Positions 53,325-57,850 of a DNA stretch of 64,000 nucleotides are shown here, piece after piece. The notes under the pieces were generated by a model. It ran no database searches and had not been told where the DNA came from. It was given only the letters and a program-made list of their open reading frames with translations. The stretch is from Babylonia areolata (lineage: Eukaryota > Mollusca > Gastropoda > Neogastropoda > Buccinidae), in the NCBI RefSeq assembly GCF_041734735.1, contig NC_134883.1:21935247-21999246 (forward strand), written 5' to 3'. Numbering within the stretch: the first letter of the stretch is position 1; the number at the start of each line of letters is the position of its first letter. Both the position numbers and the translations under genes were made by a program.

Positions 53325-55926
53325 GTGTGTCTGTCTGTCTGTCTGTTTGTATGTGTGTTTCAAATGTGGAATGATTATAAATGTTTTTTATCATGTTGGG
53401 TTTGCTGTGAATCTGTTGTGTGTGTTTTTGTTAAAAAAAAAATTAAATGATGTATGCCAGATTTTACTGTCCTGCTTGTAATCTAAATGTATCACAGACT
53501 AAGTTAACCACACTCAATTTCTCTCATGGAGATAAGAGTTATTCTACTTCTGATTCTGTTTTTTTTTTCTCCTTTTTTACAGTACTTTACGTACATAAGT
53601 GTCCTTCAATGTGACCATTGCAGTATCATGCCTATGTCACACAAAGGTGACATGAGTATAGTACATGTCTGATTCACTCACCTTTTTGATGTTATTTTTT
53701 CATTGCATAACTTTGTAAAAAATTTACAAGATGCTGCTGATAAAATTCAAAATAATAATGTATTTTTAAATAAAACTGACGCACATGATACACACGATGG
53801 ATTTGGTCACTTGCTCTCCTCAAGTATAAAATTTGATGACTGAGAGGTGCAAGAGATTATGGACAGAAAATTTATAATTCCCGCCTTGCAATTCATGATC
53901 AAACATCAGTGACAGAGTGGTAAAAAGATTTTCATTGCCGAGATCCTTGTCACCCTCACTTCACAGTCACAATTCTCAGTAAAATAAATTGAATAATGCT
54001 TGATAATAATCTCTCTCTTCTGTCAAGTCAGAATCAACACATGGCACTTCTGCTCTACAATGTTCAGCACACTAAACGCAAATATGCTATCACATAATAA
54101 AGACTGTCAAACACACACTTGCCACTGATGACTCTAATTCTCCACTATCAGAACTGTTCAACAATTAGTGTCTTACACAGACTATTTAGCTAATGGCCAG
54201 TTGAAATTCAGTCTCTTCTCACTCAACACAGACCAAACAAAGCATCATATGGATCCACTGGTTGCCAAAAGACACATTACATTAAAAAAAAAACAAAAAA
54301 ACAGGCCACTTCGATCCCAAAACAGTTCTTTGTAAACAAACCATTCAATGCAAAAGACAATAACAGGGCCCAGGACAACCCACATTTTAGCCCTCTGCAT
54401 GTGCCTACAGTAAACTAGTGATATGTTGTGTGTGTGGGGGGGGTGGGGGTGGGGGGGGTGGGGGGGGGGGTGAAAAGCAACAAAGAACTGAGATGCATGC
54501 ACATGTACACTGTCCTTGTGTATACTATTACTCCCATCAGTGCAACAATTTCGTTTCTTTTGGTATGCATGCATCTTTGTGAAGAACAAGACATATCAAT
54601 TAAAAATAATACCAATAATATTTGAAATAACAGTCAATGACAAATTATTATGGCAGTCACAACAATATGTACACAATGTAATTATGGTCATCATGCAGAT
54701 TGGTGTGTACAAGATTAAGTTATGGTCTGCGTGTGTGTGTGTGTGTGCACGCACGCGCGCGTCTGTGTGCGTGTGTGCGCGCGCACGCGTGTGTGTGTAT
54801 GTGTGTGCACAGTAAATGAGTAATGCATACGTTTCAGACACTGTACAATTTTTGAATATAAACAAACATCTTAGGGCCTGTCTGTCTGTATGTATATTTT
54901 TCTATATTTTTAAATAATGCAATGGTGAATGTGTGTGTTCTGCACATCACTGACAGAGGGGTGAATTTTTTTTTTTTTTACATGTTCTAATGATAGGTTG
55001 GCTGCATTGGTAGATATCATTTATTGTTACTGGTATGTGCTGTTTCAGTTTGTTTCTTGGGATTGATATATGGTTTTGGTAATGGTCAACAGCTGCTGCC
55101 TGTGCCTGCAGTGAAAGGTCTTGAACTTGAACTGGACTTGAACTGGAATCAGACGTTTGAGGCCTGTGAAGGCCTGTTCGTCGTTCAGTTAGATACAGTA
55201 TACCAACATGCGTGGCCTAATGATAGCATACTGGATCATAAATACTTGGAGAGTTGGCCCAATGAGCATCTAACCTAGTCTAATAATATGTTTCAAAACA
55301 GACTTGAGGTCTGTATGATTGCAAACCCAATAAAATGTCCACCATATCAAAATTATTTATTTCACTGTTTATTGCCTGTTTCTTCATAAAGTGTGTGCCG
55401 TAAAAACAGAAAATCAACTTACAAACTGCTTCTCATGGCTCTTGACATGAACAGCGTTGTTGGCTTTGGAGTCGGACTGAAAACCAAACAGAGTCTCATC
55501 CAGATGTATGGCTTGTGGAGGTAAATATGCGTGTCTACTCATGATGTCGTTGAGCTGATCTTCGATATCTAATCCTTCTTCACCATCATGTGCAACTGAA
55601 TGTTTCAGCTTCACATCGCTAATCGTTCCATGATCCGCACCACTTACCACGTCTGTTTTGAGACGCGGCAGTAATGGCCGACTGGGCACCAAAACATTGT
55701 TATGACCGGCATCAGTCCCGTCAAGATTACTCGGCGTCTGGCTGATCTTACTGGACACAGAAGTGATAGGCTCAAGTGTCAACTTTTTGCTTTTAGTTTC
55801 TCTCATAAAACGTGGGACTCCTTTCGTTTCCAAGTCATCTGTCGGTAAAGCAATCCGTTTACTGGTTTTACTGGTCTTTGTTACAAATGCAAACTCCCCT
55901 TCAACATTTGGCCTGCGCCTCTCCAT
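15638..55926 (-). CDS. TTLL3: Tubulin monoglycylase, TTLL3/TTLL8 family (multi-exon gene)
   Basis: The enzyme ligates the first glycine onto glutamate side chains in tubulin tails, acting on cilia and flagella. I traced sixteen exons, joined in matching phase: 55423-55926, 48544-48664, 45021-45160, 42614-42827, 41027-41082, 38665-38793, 38267-38381, 35625-35966, 35122-35261, 34666-34724, 33287-33438, 32187-32282, 27341-27599, 26664-26769, 24324-24471 and 22414-23417. They give 1195 codons, then one or two tail exons (20874-21233, 15638-16287). Family landmarks in order are [10 protein letters not shown] (near 290), [13 protein letters not shown] (near 388), FFPRCYRL, the nucleotide-binding [12 protein letters not shown] (near 650), [22 protein letters not shown], and the ATP-grasp metal site LQPWLIEIN with Glu near residue 833. 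The segment [17 protein letters not shown] marks the glycylase branch rather than the glutamylases. It is longer than the human enzymes because of its N- and C-terminal extensions. TTLL3 versus TTLL8 cannot be decided; invertebrates often have one co-orthologue. Confidence 0.93.
18141..18186. repeat. Long poly(C) tract
   Basis: A pure run of about 40 C (18147-18186) is preceded by CCCCCA. It lies in the interval between the two candidate tail exons of the glycylase. On the gene's sense strand this is poly(G). Confidence 0.95.
19629..19684. repeat. (TG)n microsatellite
   Basis: A pure TG run of about 56 bases in the probable last intron of the glycylase gene. Confidence 0.95.
20874..21233 (-). 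CDS. TTLL3: Probable glycylase exon 17 (C-terminal tail, possible alternative end)
   Basis: After a pyrimidine-rich stretch (TTCTTGCCTGTTTTGCCTCC) an AG at 21235-21234 opens a phase-0 frame of 119 codons with [34 protein letters not shown] and a Pro-rich stretch, ending at TAG (20876-20874). Phase fits exon 16. Composition is coding-like and more GC-rich than the flanks. The family tail is not conserved, so there is no independent check. Either this is a terminal exon of one isoform or a donor inside it (for example ATTG|GTGGGG at about 21207) leads on to the exon at 16287. Confidence 0.55.
   Translation of the reverse strand, partial: RRRKPTHIGGAARSLKVPPPKLSPYFAQAVRRLPPVKVHVINPALDTIPIKPRRPQVVDSLDMQNRRLDQSAPSSASPPPPRAQRPPKVALTSSSLACSASRQWVPLTHTVDISARLVG
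22414..23417 (-). CDS. TTLL3: Glycylase exon 16 (end of TTL domain and long basic tail)
   Basis: It begins [20 protein letters not shown], then [20 protein letters not shown], which closes the glycylase domain. About 290 variable residues follow, rich in Ser, Pro, Asn and Lys, with a highly basic patch ([14 protein letters not shown]) that could bind microtubules or serve as a nuclear signal. The acceptor is GTTTCAG; the donor GCT|GTAAGC is phase 0. Without splicing, the frame ends at a TAG at 22399. Confidence 0.9.
24324..24471 (-). CDS. TTLL3: Glycylase exon 15 (ATP-grasp metal-binding site)
   Basis: It encodes [16 protein letters not shown] then [13 protein letters not shown] and [17 protein letters not shown]. 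The Asp of YGADF and the Glu and Asn of LIEIN are the expected Mg-ATP ligands and are intact, so the core looks functional. The acceptor is GTTTCAG; the donor G|GTGGGG is phase 1. In intron 14, to its 5' side, a 117-bp tandem triplication lies at 24958-25308. Confidence 0.96.
24863..24920. repeat. (AC)n microsatellite in intron 14
   Basis: An AC run of about 58 bases with one CG interruption. Another AC-rich tract is at 24599-24655. Confidence 0.93.
24958..25308. repeat. Three tandem copies of a 117-bp unit
   Basis: The unit starting TTTGAATCTGTA occurs at 24958, 25075 and 25192, an exact 117-base spacing. The copies differ at only a few positions, with copies 2 and 3 closest to each other. 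The array lies in intron 14 of the glycylase. No coding frame or splice function is evident. Confidence 0.95.
25398..25562. repeat. (TG)n followed by CG/TG-rich alternating purine-pyrimidine tract
   Basis: A TG run (25398-25440) passes into a CGCGCG stretch and then a degenerate TG/CATG tract. About 165 bases are nearly all alternating purine-pyrimidine, a strong Z-DNA candidate. It lies in intron 14. Confidence 0.85.
26664..26769 (-). CDS. TTLL3: Glycylase exon 14
   Basis: It encodes [20 protein letters not shown] followed by [15 protein letters not shown], the region before the metal-binding strand. The acceptor is GGTGGCAG at 26769; a second AG three bases on (26766) would drop one residue, as tandem acceptors often do. 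The donor AAA|GTAGGC is phase 0. An open frame continues past the donor for only a few dozen bases. Confidence 0.88.
27341..27599 (-). CDS. TTLL3: Glycylase exon 13 (core catalytic exon)
   Basis: It encodes [20 protein letters not shown], then [25 protein letters not shown] and [16 protein letters not shown]. These are the TTL-domain strands that bind ATP and tubulin; [14 protein letters not shown] and WFYxDSYxRF are near invariant in glycylases. The acceptor is GGTCAG; the donor AG|GTGAGG is phase 2. Confidence 0.96.
28703..29990 (-). pseudogene. LINE reverse transcriptase domain (broken)
   Basis: The frame has [79 protein letters not shown] and [11 protein letters not shown], the ordered LINE reverse transcriptase motifs. 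Motif A reads YVSLTKAFD where the family has a catalytic Asp (VDLTKAFD), so this copy has lost that residue. The FADD box is intact. The C-terminal region continues in other frames down to about 28048, with further stops. Confidence 0.88.
30442..31235 (-). pseudogene. LINE apurinic-like endonuclease domain (broken)
   Basis: This part carries [23 protein letters not shown], a frame change near 31.0 kb, then [29 protein letters not shown] and the C-terminal [11 protein letters not shown] and WTDHRLVV. The Glu of SETR, the Asp-Asn pair of GDFNAR and the Asp-His of TDHR are the expected catalytic residues of this endonuclease fold. The frameshift and a stop after VVSKLNI break the frame. Confidence 0.85.
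32187..32282 (-). CDS. TTLL3: Glycylase exon 12
   Basis: It encodes [18 protein letters not shown] followed by [14 protein letters not shown], the ATP-grasp strand that leads into ERPLL. The acceptor CTTTTTCCAG has a good pyrimidine tract; the donor G|GTAATT is phase 1. Intron 12 (27600-32186) is almost filled by a decayed LINE in the same orientation as the gene. Confidence 0.93.
33287..33438 (-). CDS. TTLL3: Glycylase exon 11 (start lies inside a tandem array)
   Basis: It encodes [20 protein letters not shown] and then the nucleotide-binding segment [17 protein letters not shown]. The only acceptor compatible with exon 10 (phase 2) is GTTGGCAG|TGAG at 33438, which gives H-E-K-G at the joint as in the family's VHEGA. 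This acceptor and the first part of the exon form the last unit of a 57-60 bp tandem array extending to 34030. The donor G|GTGGGT is phase 1. Confidence 0.88.
33405..34030. repeat. Ten-copy tandem array (55-60 bp) carrying the exon 11 splice acceptor
   Basis: Ten units contain CACTGCCAACATTCACCACC and end GTATGGTCTGAAATGG on the given strand. Units are mostly 57 or 60 bases, differing by one CCA triplet, except the ninth, which is 2 bases short. Read on the gene strand each unit has GTTGGCAG|TGAGAAAGGGG, the same bases as the real acceptor and start of exon 11. The gene-strand frame stays open through eight units and repeats the peptide [19 protein letters not shown]. Confidence 0.95.
34498..34620. 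repeat. Compound (CA)n tract in intron 10
   Basis: About 120 bases of CA repeat broken by short CGTA, TATA and CATG interruptions. Confidence 0.93.
34666..34724 (-). CDS. TTLL3: Glycylase exon 10 (59-bp exon)
   Basis: It encodes [19 protein letters not shown], matching the family motif recalled as LSxxEWxxFLxxYYxVVHEGA. The acceptor is CTTGCAG and the donor CA|GTGAGT, phase 2, so the His of LVHE is split over the junction. The intron that follows contains the CA/TG-rich tract 34498-34620 and then the splice-site-bearing tandem array at 33.4-34.0 kb. Confidence 0.88.
35122..35261 (-). CDS. TTLL3: Glycylase exon 9
   Basis: It encodes [18 protein letters not shown], then a helix [20 protein letters not shown] that matches the TTLL3/8 segment before the catalytic core. 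I chose acceptor CGCCAG at 35262-35263 because it matches the phase of exon 8 and has CTAAC, a good branch-point candidate, upstream. Another AG, giving a start at 35280, needs a phase-0 donor that I do not see in exon 8. The donor GAG|GTAATC is phase 0. Confidence 0.8.
35625..35966 (-). CDS. TTLL3: Glycylase exon 8
   Basis: It begins [18 protein letters not shown], conserved in the family (EDFxLTAxxNxLKxVV), then runs into a variable linker rich in Ser, Ala, Gln and Cys (for example [14 protein letters not shown]). The acceptor is GTTACAG, phase 1; the donor AAAT|GTAAGT is strong and phase 1. Confidence 0.85.
36029..36798. repeat. Inverted-repeat (foldback) structure with nested SINE
   Basis: The left arm (36029-36159) and right arm (36666-36798) are imperfect inverted copies of each other. 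The outer ends match for 19 bases (AGAAGAAAGTTTCCTTACT and its complement). Inner parts include CAGCAAAACTGATGCAGGAA versus the complement of TTCCTGTATCAGTTTTGCTG, then AAGTCTTGGGT, and the inner ends share GTGAGTTCAC and GTGAACTCAG. Between them lie about 70 bases of unique DNA plus a SINE. It looks like a palindromic MITE-like or foldback element later invaded by the SINE. Confidence 0.75.
36231..36664 (+). mobile_element. tRNA-derived SINE, essentially full length
   Basis: The head GGCGTAGAGGTAATGCGTCT and TTCAAATCAC are decayed A and B boxes. The body includes CTAGACCTTGAGTGGTGGTC and GGATGACGACAAACTGAGGT, a conserved central piece I recall from snail SINEs. The 3' part CTCTCCCTGAGCAGAGCAGC and AATTTCACTCAGAGAAATCT leads into an (ATACA)n tail. 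A 3' fragment of the same family is at 48836-48957. Box decay and an indel-rich body suggest an older copy than the one at 13.4 kb. Confidence 0.82.
37224..37640. repeat. Possible dispersed repeat fragment in intron 7
   Basis: The stretch beginning near AGTCAATCATGTCCAACTAT, with TCCAGACTATCTGGGCTG, reads like a block I recall many times from snail genomes. Nothing in this window repeats it, so the call rests on recollection only. No coding frame is seen. Confidence 0.25.
38267..38381 (-). CDS. TTLL3: Glycylase exon 7
   Basis: It encodes [19 protein letters not shown] followed by [19 protein letters not shown], which matches the TTLL3/8 segment around FFPRCYxLxxEDDKKAFI. The acceptor is TTTTGCAG and the donor G|GTGAGA, phase 1. 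Intron 7 (35967-38266) contains an inverted-repeat structure with a nested SINE (36029-36798) and possibly another dispersed repeat near 37224-37640. Confidence 0.93.
38665..38793 (-). CDS. TTLL3: Glycylase exon 6
   Basis: It encodes 43 residues from [13 protein letters not shown] to [11 protein letters not shown], a close match to the family segment recalled as SRLVRNEMP ... RAGSFTTK. The donor AAG|GTGAGT is phase 0. A second in-frame acceptor 42 bases upstream (38835) would add 14 residues, [14 protein letters not shown]. The family alignment favours 38793. Confidence 0.9.
39920..39978. repeat. (AAT)n microsatellite
   Basis: Runs of AAT and AATC triplets of about 55 bases in glycylase intron 5. 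Confidence 0.9.
41027..41082 (-). CDS. TTLL3: Glycylase exon 5 (56-bp micro-exon)
   Basis: It encodes [13 protein letters not shown] after a short acidic lead-in. The acceptor TTTTTCAG and donor ATG|GTAATT fit the phases of both neighbours. It corresponds to the short stretch just before the conserved SRxxRN segment. Intron 4 on its 5' side (41083-42613) contains the 77-bp tandem array; intron 5 (38794-41026) has A-rich tracts and an (AAT)n run at about 39920-39962. Confidence 0.82.
41441..42352. repeat. 77-bp tandem array, about 12 copies
   Basis: Units recur at exact 77-base spacing (41455, 41532, 41609, 41686, 41763, 41840, 41917, 41994, 42071, 42148, then slightly shifted near 42225 and 42302). 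Central copies are nearly identical; the right-hand copies are diverged, the usual pattern of edge decay in tandem arrays. Each unit on the plus strand has a polypyrimidine tract ending TTTTACAG and, 43 bases on, CAACAG|GTACAC. It lies in intron 4 of the glycylase. The unit length is not a multiple of three, so it does not code for a repeated peptide. Confidence 0.96.
42614..42827 (-). CDS. TTLL3: Glycylase exon 4 with conserved RRRGWVEK motif and long Asp run
   Basis: It opens with [18 protein letters not shown] and [10 protein letters not shown], the strongest N-terminal landmark of TTLL3/8 enzymes. A Lys/Thr-rich stretch follows, then an acidic run of about 20 Asp broken by single residues, encoded by a GAT/GAC-rich repeat (about 42625-42690). 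The donor ACA|GTGAGT is phase 1. The acidic run resembles the Asp/Glu insert at this place in other family members, but here it is a nearly pure codon repeat likely to vary in length. Confidence 0.9.
43398..44035 (-). mobile_element. 5'-truncated LINE tail (CR1/L2-like)
   Basis: The minus strand encodes [20 protein letters not shown], then [57 protein letters not shown] and [20 protein letters not shown]. This is the familiar C-terminal region of CR1/L2-group LINEs. It ends in a short 3' UTR containing CAAATCAAAGCGCTTTCGCA and an ATT-type repeat near 43398-43415. The piece starts at the end of the reverse transcriptase, so it is 5'-truncated. It lies in intron 3. The retained frame of about 140 codons suggests limited age. 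Confidence 0.85.
45021..45160 (-). CDS. TTLL3: Glycylase exon 3
   Basis: The acceptor is TTTGTAG and the donor AAG|GTGAGT. The exon ends with [13 protein letters not shown], which matches the helix that precedes the conserved FTIQG motif in TTLL3/8 proteins (recalled as AKxxVEKAIK). Intron 3 (45020 to 42828) carries the tail of a LINE at 43398-44035. Confidence 0.85.
45696..45786. repeat. (CA)n microsatellite in the exon 2-3 intron
   Basis: About 90 bases of CA repeat with one AAACAC interruption. It lies on the 5' side of exon 3 in gene orientation. Confidence 0.95.
46521..46645. repeat. (TG)n and degenerate TG/CG tract
   Basis: A TG run of about 32 bases is followed by an alternating purine-pyrimidine stretch with CGCATATGCG and GCGCACAC, then another TG run. 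It is a Z-DNA candidate in intron 2. Confidence 0.88.
48544..48664 (-). CDS. TTLL3: Glycylase exon 2
   Basis: It encodes 40 residues beginning [13 protein letters not shown], rich in Gly, Asp and Ser and not conserved in the family. The acceptor ATTGCAG|GAG is phase 0, and the donor G|GTAAGAC is phase 1, matching exon 3. The call rests on strong splice sites and phase continuity on both sides. Intron 2 (48543 to 45161) contains a poly-T/A tract near 47022-47040 and TG repeats; I see no further exon in it. Confidence 0.72.
48836..48957 (+). mobile_element. 3' fragment of the SINE family also present at 36231
   Basis: CTCTCCCTGGGGAAAATAGC, ATTTCACATCCATGGAGAAA and TCTGTTGTGA match the 3' part of the SINE at 36231-36664. 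A degenerate (ATACA)n tail of about 60 bases follows. The 5' half is missing. It lies in intron 1, close to exon 2. Confidence 0.75.
49541..49623. repeat. (GA)n-(TG)n compound microsatellite
   Basis: Two GA tracts are followed by a TG run of about 33 bases, ending just before the target-site duplication of the retroposon at 49650-50529. A (TG)n run is also at 49231-49273. Confidence 0.93.
49650..50529 (-). mobile_element. Long tRNA-headed retroposon (about 0.88 kb) with target-site duplication
   Basis: On the minus strand it starts with a tRNA-like head: CCGCCGTGGCAAAGTGGTTA (A box) and GGTTCGAATCCC (B box) about 50 bases later. It runs about 800 bases and ends in a long poly(A) (poly-T at 49645-49669 on the given strand). 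An 18-base duplication TTCATGAACCAGATTTTT flanks it at 49632-49649 and 50530-50547, identical on both sides. No reverse transcriptase is present, so it is non-autonomous. It is far longer than usual SINEs. An internal GAT-rich stretch lies at about 50150-50200. It sits antisense to nothing else; it is in the glycylase sense orientation in intron 1. Confidence 0.85.
51297..51385 (+). repeat. G-rich block with many GGG runs
   Basis: More than eight runs of three or more G in about 90 bases on the plus strand, a G-quadruplex candidate in intron 1. Similar blocks lie at 54434-54472 and 57176-57203. Confidence 0.6.
51907..52050. repeat. Compound AT/AC/AT/ACAT microsatellite
   Basis: (AT)n, then mixed TATG sequence, an AC run of about 40 bases, (AT)n of about 24 bases, and (ACAT)n of about 30 bases follow one another. 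No coding function. Confidence 0.93.
52376..53225 (+). repeat. 850-bp dispersed repeat, copy 1 (intron 1)
   Basis: It starts GTGTATGTGGTATCTAAAAG and ends after GGCCAGGTCCATGTTTTACA. Identity to copy 2 (56684-57533) exceeds about 90% by eye, with small indels. Both copies are in the same orientation and carry a (TG)n run at the same internal place (here 52710-52769). No coding frame is preserved in both. A long (TG)n tract (53217-53333) adjoins the right end. Confidence 0.92.
53217..53333. repeat. (TG)n microsatellite, about 115 bases
   Basis: A long TG run with a few CG and AT interruptions ends in (GTCT)n. It abuts the right edge of the 850-bp repeat; copy 2 has a shorter TG/CG tract at the matching place. 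Confidence 0.95.
54732..54808. repeat. TG/CG alternating tract
   Basis: About 77 bases of alternating purine-pyrimidine with two CGCGCG cores, a Z-DNA candidate in intron 1. Confidence 0.85.
55423..55926 (-). CDS. TTLL3: Glycylase exon 1 (N-terminal coding exon)
   Basis: It starts at the first ATG (55926-55924, [10 protein letters not shown]) after an in-frame TAA at 55977-55975 and encodes 168 residues. It is hydrophilic and Ser/Lys/Thr-rich with no recognised domain, as expected for the poorly conserved N-terminus. The donor TTT|GTAAGT is strong and phase 0. Intron 1 (55422 down to 48665) holds the first copy of an 850-bp repeat, a long tRNA-headed retroposon and many microsatellites, but no exon I can support. 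Confidence 0.8.
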
Positions 55927-55974
55927 TTCATTGTGAAAGCGCACAGTATCAGTCCGTATCGGAAAGCCAGGCAC

Positions 55975-56110
55975 TTATCGGAATCCCCATTCAACAACAA
56001 CAATAGAGCCGCTAAAGGTTCCAGTCACTTGCGTACCCGTCGTCATGGAACCGCCATTTTGTATCCGAATTCGCGTACTAACGTTTTTCTCGCGTTATAA
56101 TAATAATATT
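55975..56110 (-). promoter_or_regulatory. Probable 5' UTR and promoter-proximal region of the glycylase gene
   Basis: Directly upstream of the start codon the minus strand holds an in-frame TAA (55977-55975) and a YY1-like AAAATGGCGG (56060-56051). That motif typically sits at or just after transcription starts. Its ATG opens a four-codon upstream frame ending in TGA (56045-56043). An imperfect X-box-like palindrome GTCGTCATGGAACC (56039-56052) matches the RFX consensus GTTGCCATGGCAAC at 10 of 14 positions, of interest because TTLL3 genes are ciliary. CpG density here is higher than in the flanks. No TATA box is evident. The start site itself is not determined. Confidence 0.4.
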
Positions 56111-56683
56111 TTACGATAGGCTTTATTTCATCTTATTTTTAATAATAGATTATCCAGACACTCGTGATTTAGTAACAAAGAATTACCTTTGACATATAAA
56201 AGTAGGTGCATTAAACGGAATCGGGTATTTGCGTCAAGGTTTGGAAAAAAGAAAAGAAAAGAAAATGGTCATACCACATCAAAGATCTGACAGTCCTGTT
56301 TACAGCTTGATGTGCTGGAAAATAAAGAAATAAAGGAAATCGCATAAGTTATAGTTTTTTCAGTGACGTCAGACGACTCGAATGAATCGTTGCAGCATTG
56401 TTACTGCGTCAAAACGAAGCTAAATGATGTGTAAAAGGTAAAGCGATATTTTTTAGATATTGTTTTTCCAAACTGAAACTTGAAATAAATCATGGTCTTT
56501 CGAAATAGCATGTCAAGAAATTTTATACCACACACAGGTTACAAAAAATAGAGACTGTAAATGAAGATACTTAGAAAGCAAAGCAGCCGTGCTAACATAG
56601 TTTTATGTAAATTTACTCTTTTTTTTAAACATATATATATATGGATTGGTTATTTTCTCTGTAATGATGTTACTGTCGGAAAT

Positions 56684-57017
56684 GTGTATGTGGTATCTAA
56701 AAGTGCAACATGACAGGTCACAGTAATTAGGTCTCACGTTAACAAAGACAGTGACAGCATGCAAGCAAACAACATACACTTGTGTCTGATCTCAAATCAG
56801 GATTGCACTGACAGATCAGGCTTTCTATCATGACACTATGTCACTGATAAGAAAGCAAATGTGATATGAAATGGCCAGAAGCCATATGGACCCAGCAAAG
56901 ACTATTAACATTTACCTTCTGGAAAACTAGTGTCACAGGGCTCACAGATCTAAAACTCAGAATTAAATCCAGTTTTATTCCTGTGTCAGTTGGCATGCTA
57001 ACCAGATCAGTTATCCG

Positions 57018-57058
<41 letters not shown>

Positions 57059-57533
57059 TTCATTTTAGATGTTACATGTGTGTGTGTTTTCATTTTAGAT
57101 GTCACATGTGTGTGTTGGTGTGTGTAAGTGTGAGAAAGGGACAGCAAGGGAGAAAGAAAGAAGGGGAGAGAGAGAGGGGGGGTGAGGTGGGGGGGGGGGG
57201 AGACAGACATTTTCTTTCATACTATTACTGTGTTAGAAGGTGAGTTTTTATGCCCCAAAGATATTTACTTTAGTGTGGAATCTGTGTTTCTATGCTGAAT
57301 TTGAATCTGAGCATAGCTGTTTAATTTTACAAGATTTAATTTTACTACCCATGGTAATTAATGTTTTTATGCCTTGTTTGCTTAACCTTCAAATCGTGTT
57401 TAACATCTTGATATCAGTTGTTTCATATTGACTTCATCATTATATTTGTTTAATATTTATGTTGTACATGATCGAAATGTGTGTATGGGTGCATGTGCAT
57501 GGCCAGGTCCATGTTTTACATGTGTGTGTGTGA
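56684..57533 (+). repeat. 850-bp dispersed repeat, copy 2 (upstream of the glycylase)
   Basis: It is a direct-orientation match of 52376-53225, including CATGACAGGTCACAGTAATT, the internal (TG)n (57021-57056), TTCATTTTAGATGTCACATG and the right end GGCCAGGTCCATGTTTTACA. The two copies bracket glycylase exon 1. It could be a segmental duplication or two insertions of one non-autonomous element family; I see no clear target-site duplication at either. Confidence 0.92.
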
Positions 57534-57616
57534 GTACGCGCGCGCGCGAGTGTGTGTGTGTGTGTGTATGTGTGTGTGTGATTTTTTCAAGTTTTTTTTT
57601 TTTTTAATATATACTT

Positions 57617-57850
57617 ATATAGACTGACGACGAGACAGACACACAGAGACAGATATAAGGCAGGTAGATATATCAGTGTATATAGATAGATAGATGGACG
57701 AAATGAATACTGCACGGATGGGCGGACGGACATGGACGTGGGACGAAATGGATGAACAGACAGACAGATAGATTGATAGATCGATAGAGAGATAGACAGG
57801 CAGACATATAGACAGACTGACAGACAGACCGATCGATCGATAGATAGACT
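57617..57850. repeat. Degenerate GATA/GACA (Bkm-like) repeat
   Basis: The tract is built of GACA, GATA, GACG and GATC tetramers, for example CAGACAGACAGATAGATTGA and CGATCGATCGATAGATAG. Periodicity of four is clear but units are mutated. Confidence 0.8.

Noticed and set aside
53131-53481. Frames rich in Cys-Val, His-Thr or similar dipeptides, here and at many other places
   Set aside because: They are translations of (TG)n or (CA)n microsatellites.
55024-55278. Plus-strand 84-residue frame with a hydrophobic start, resembling a secreted peptide
   Set aside because: It has no ATG at its start (TTG), lies antisense in intron 1 of the glycylase, has no splice or promoter support and no family resemblance.
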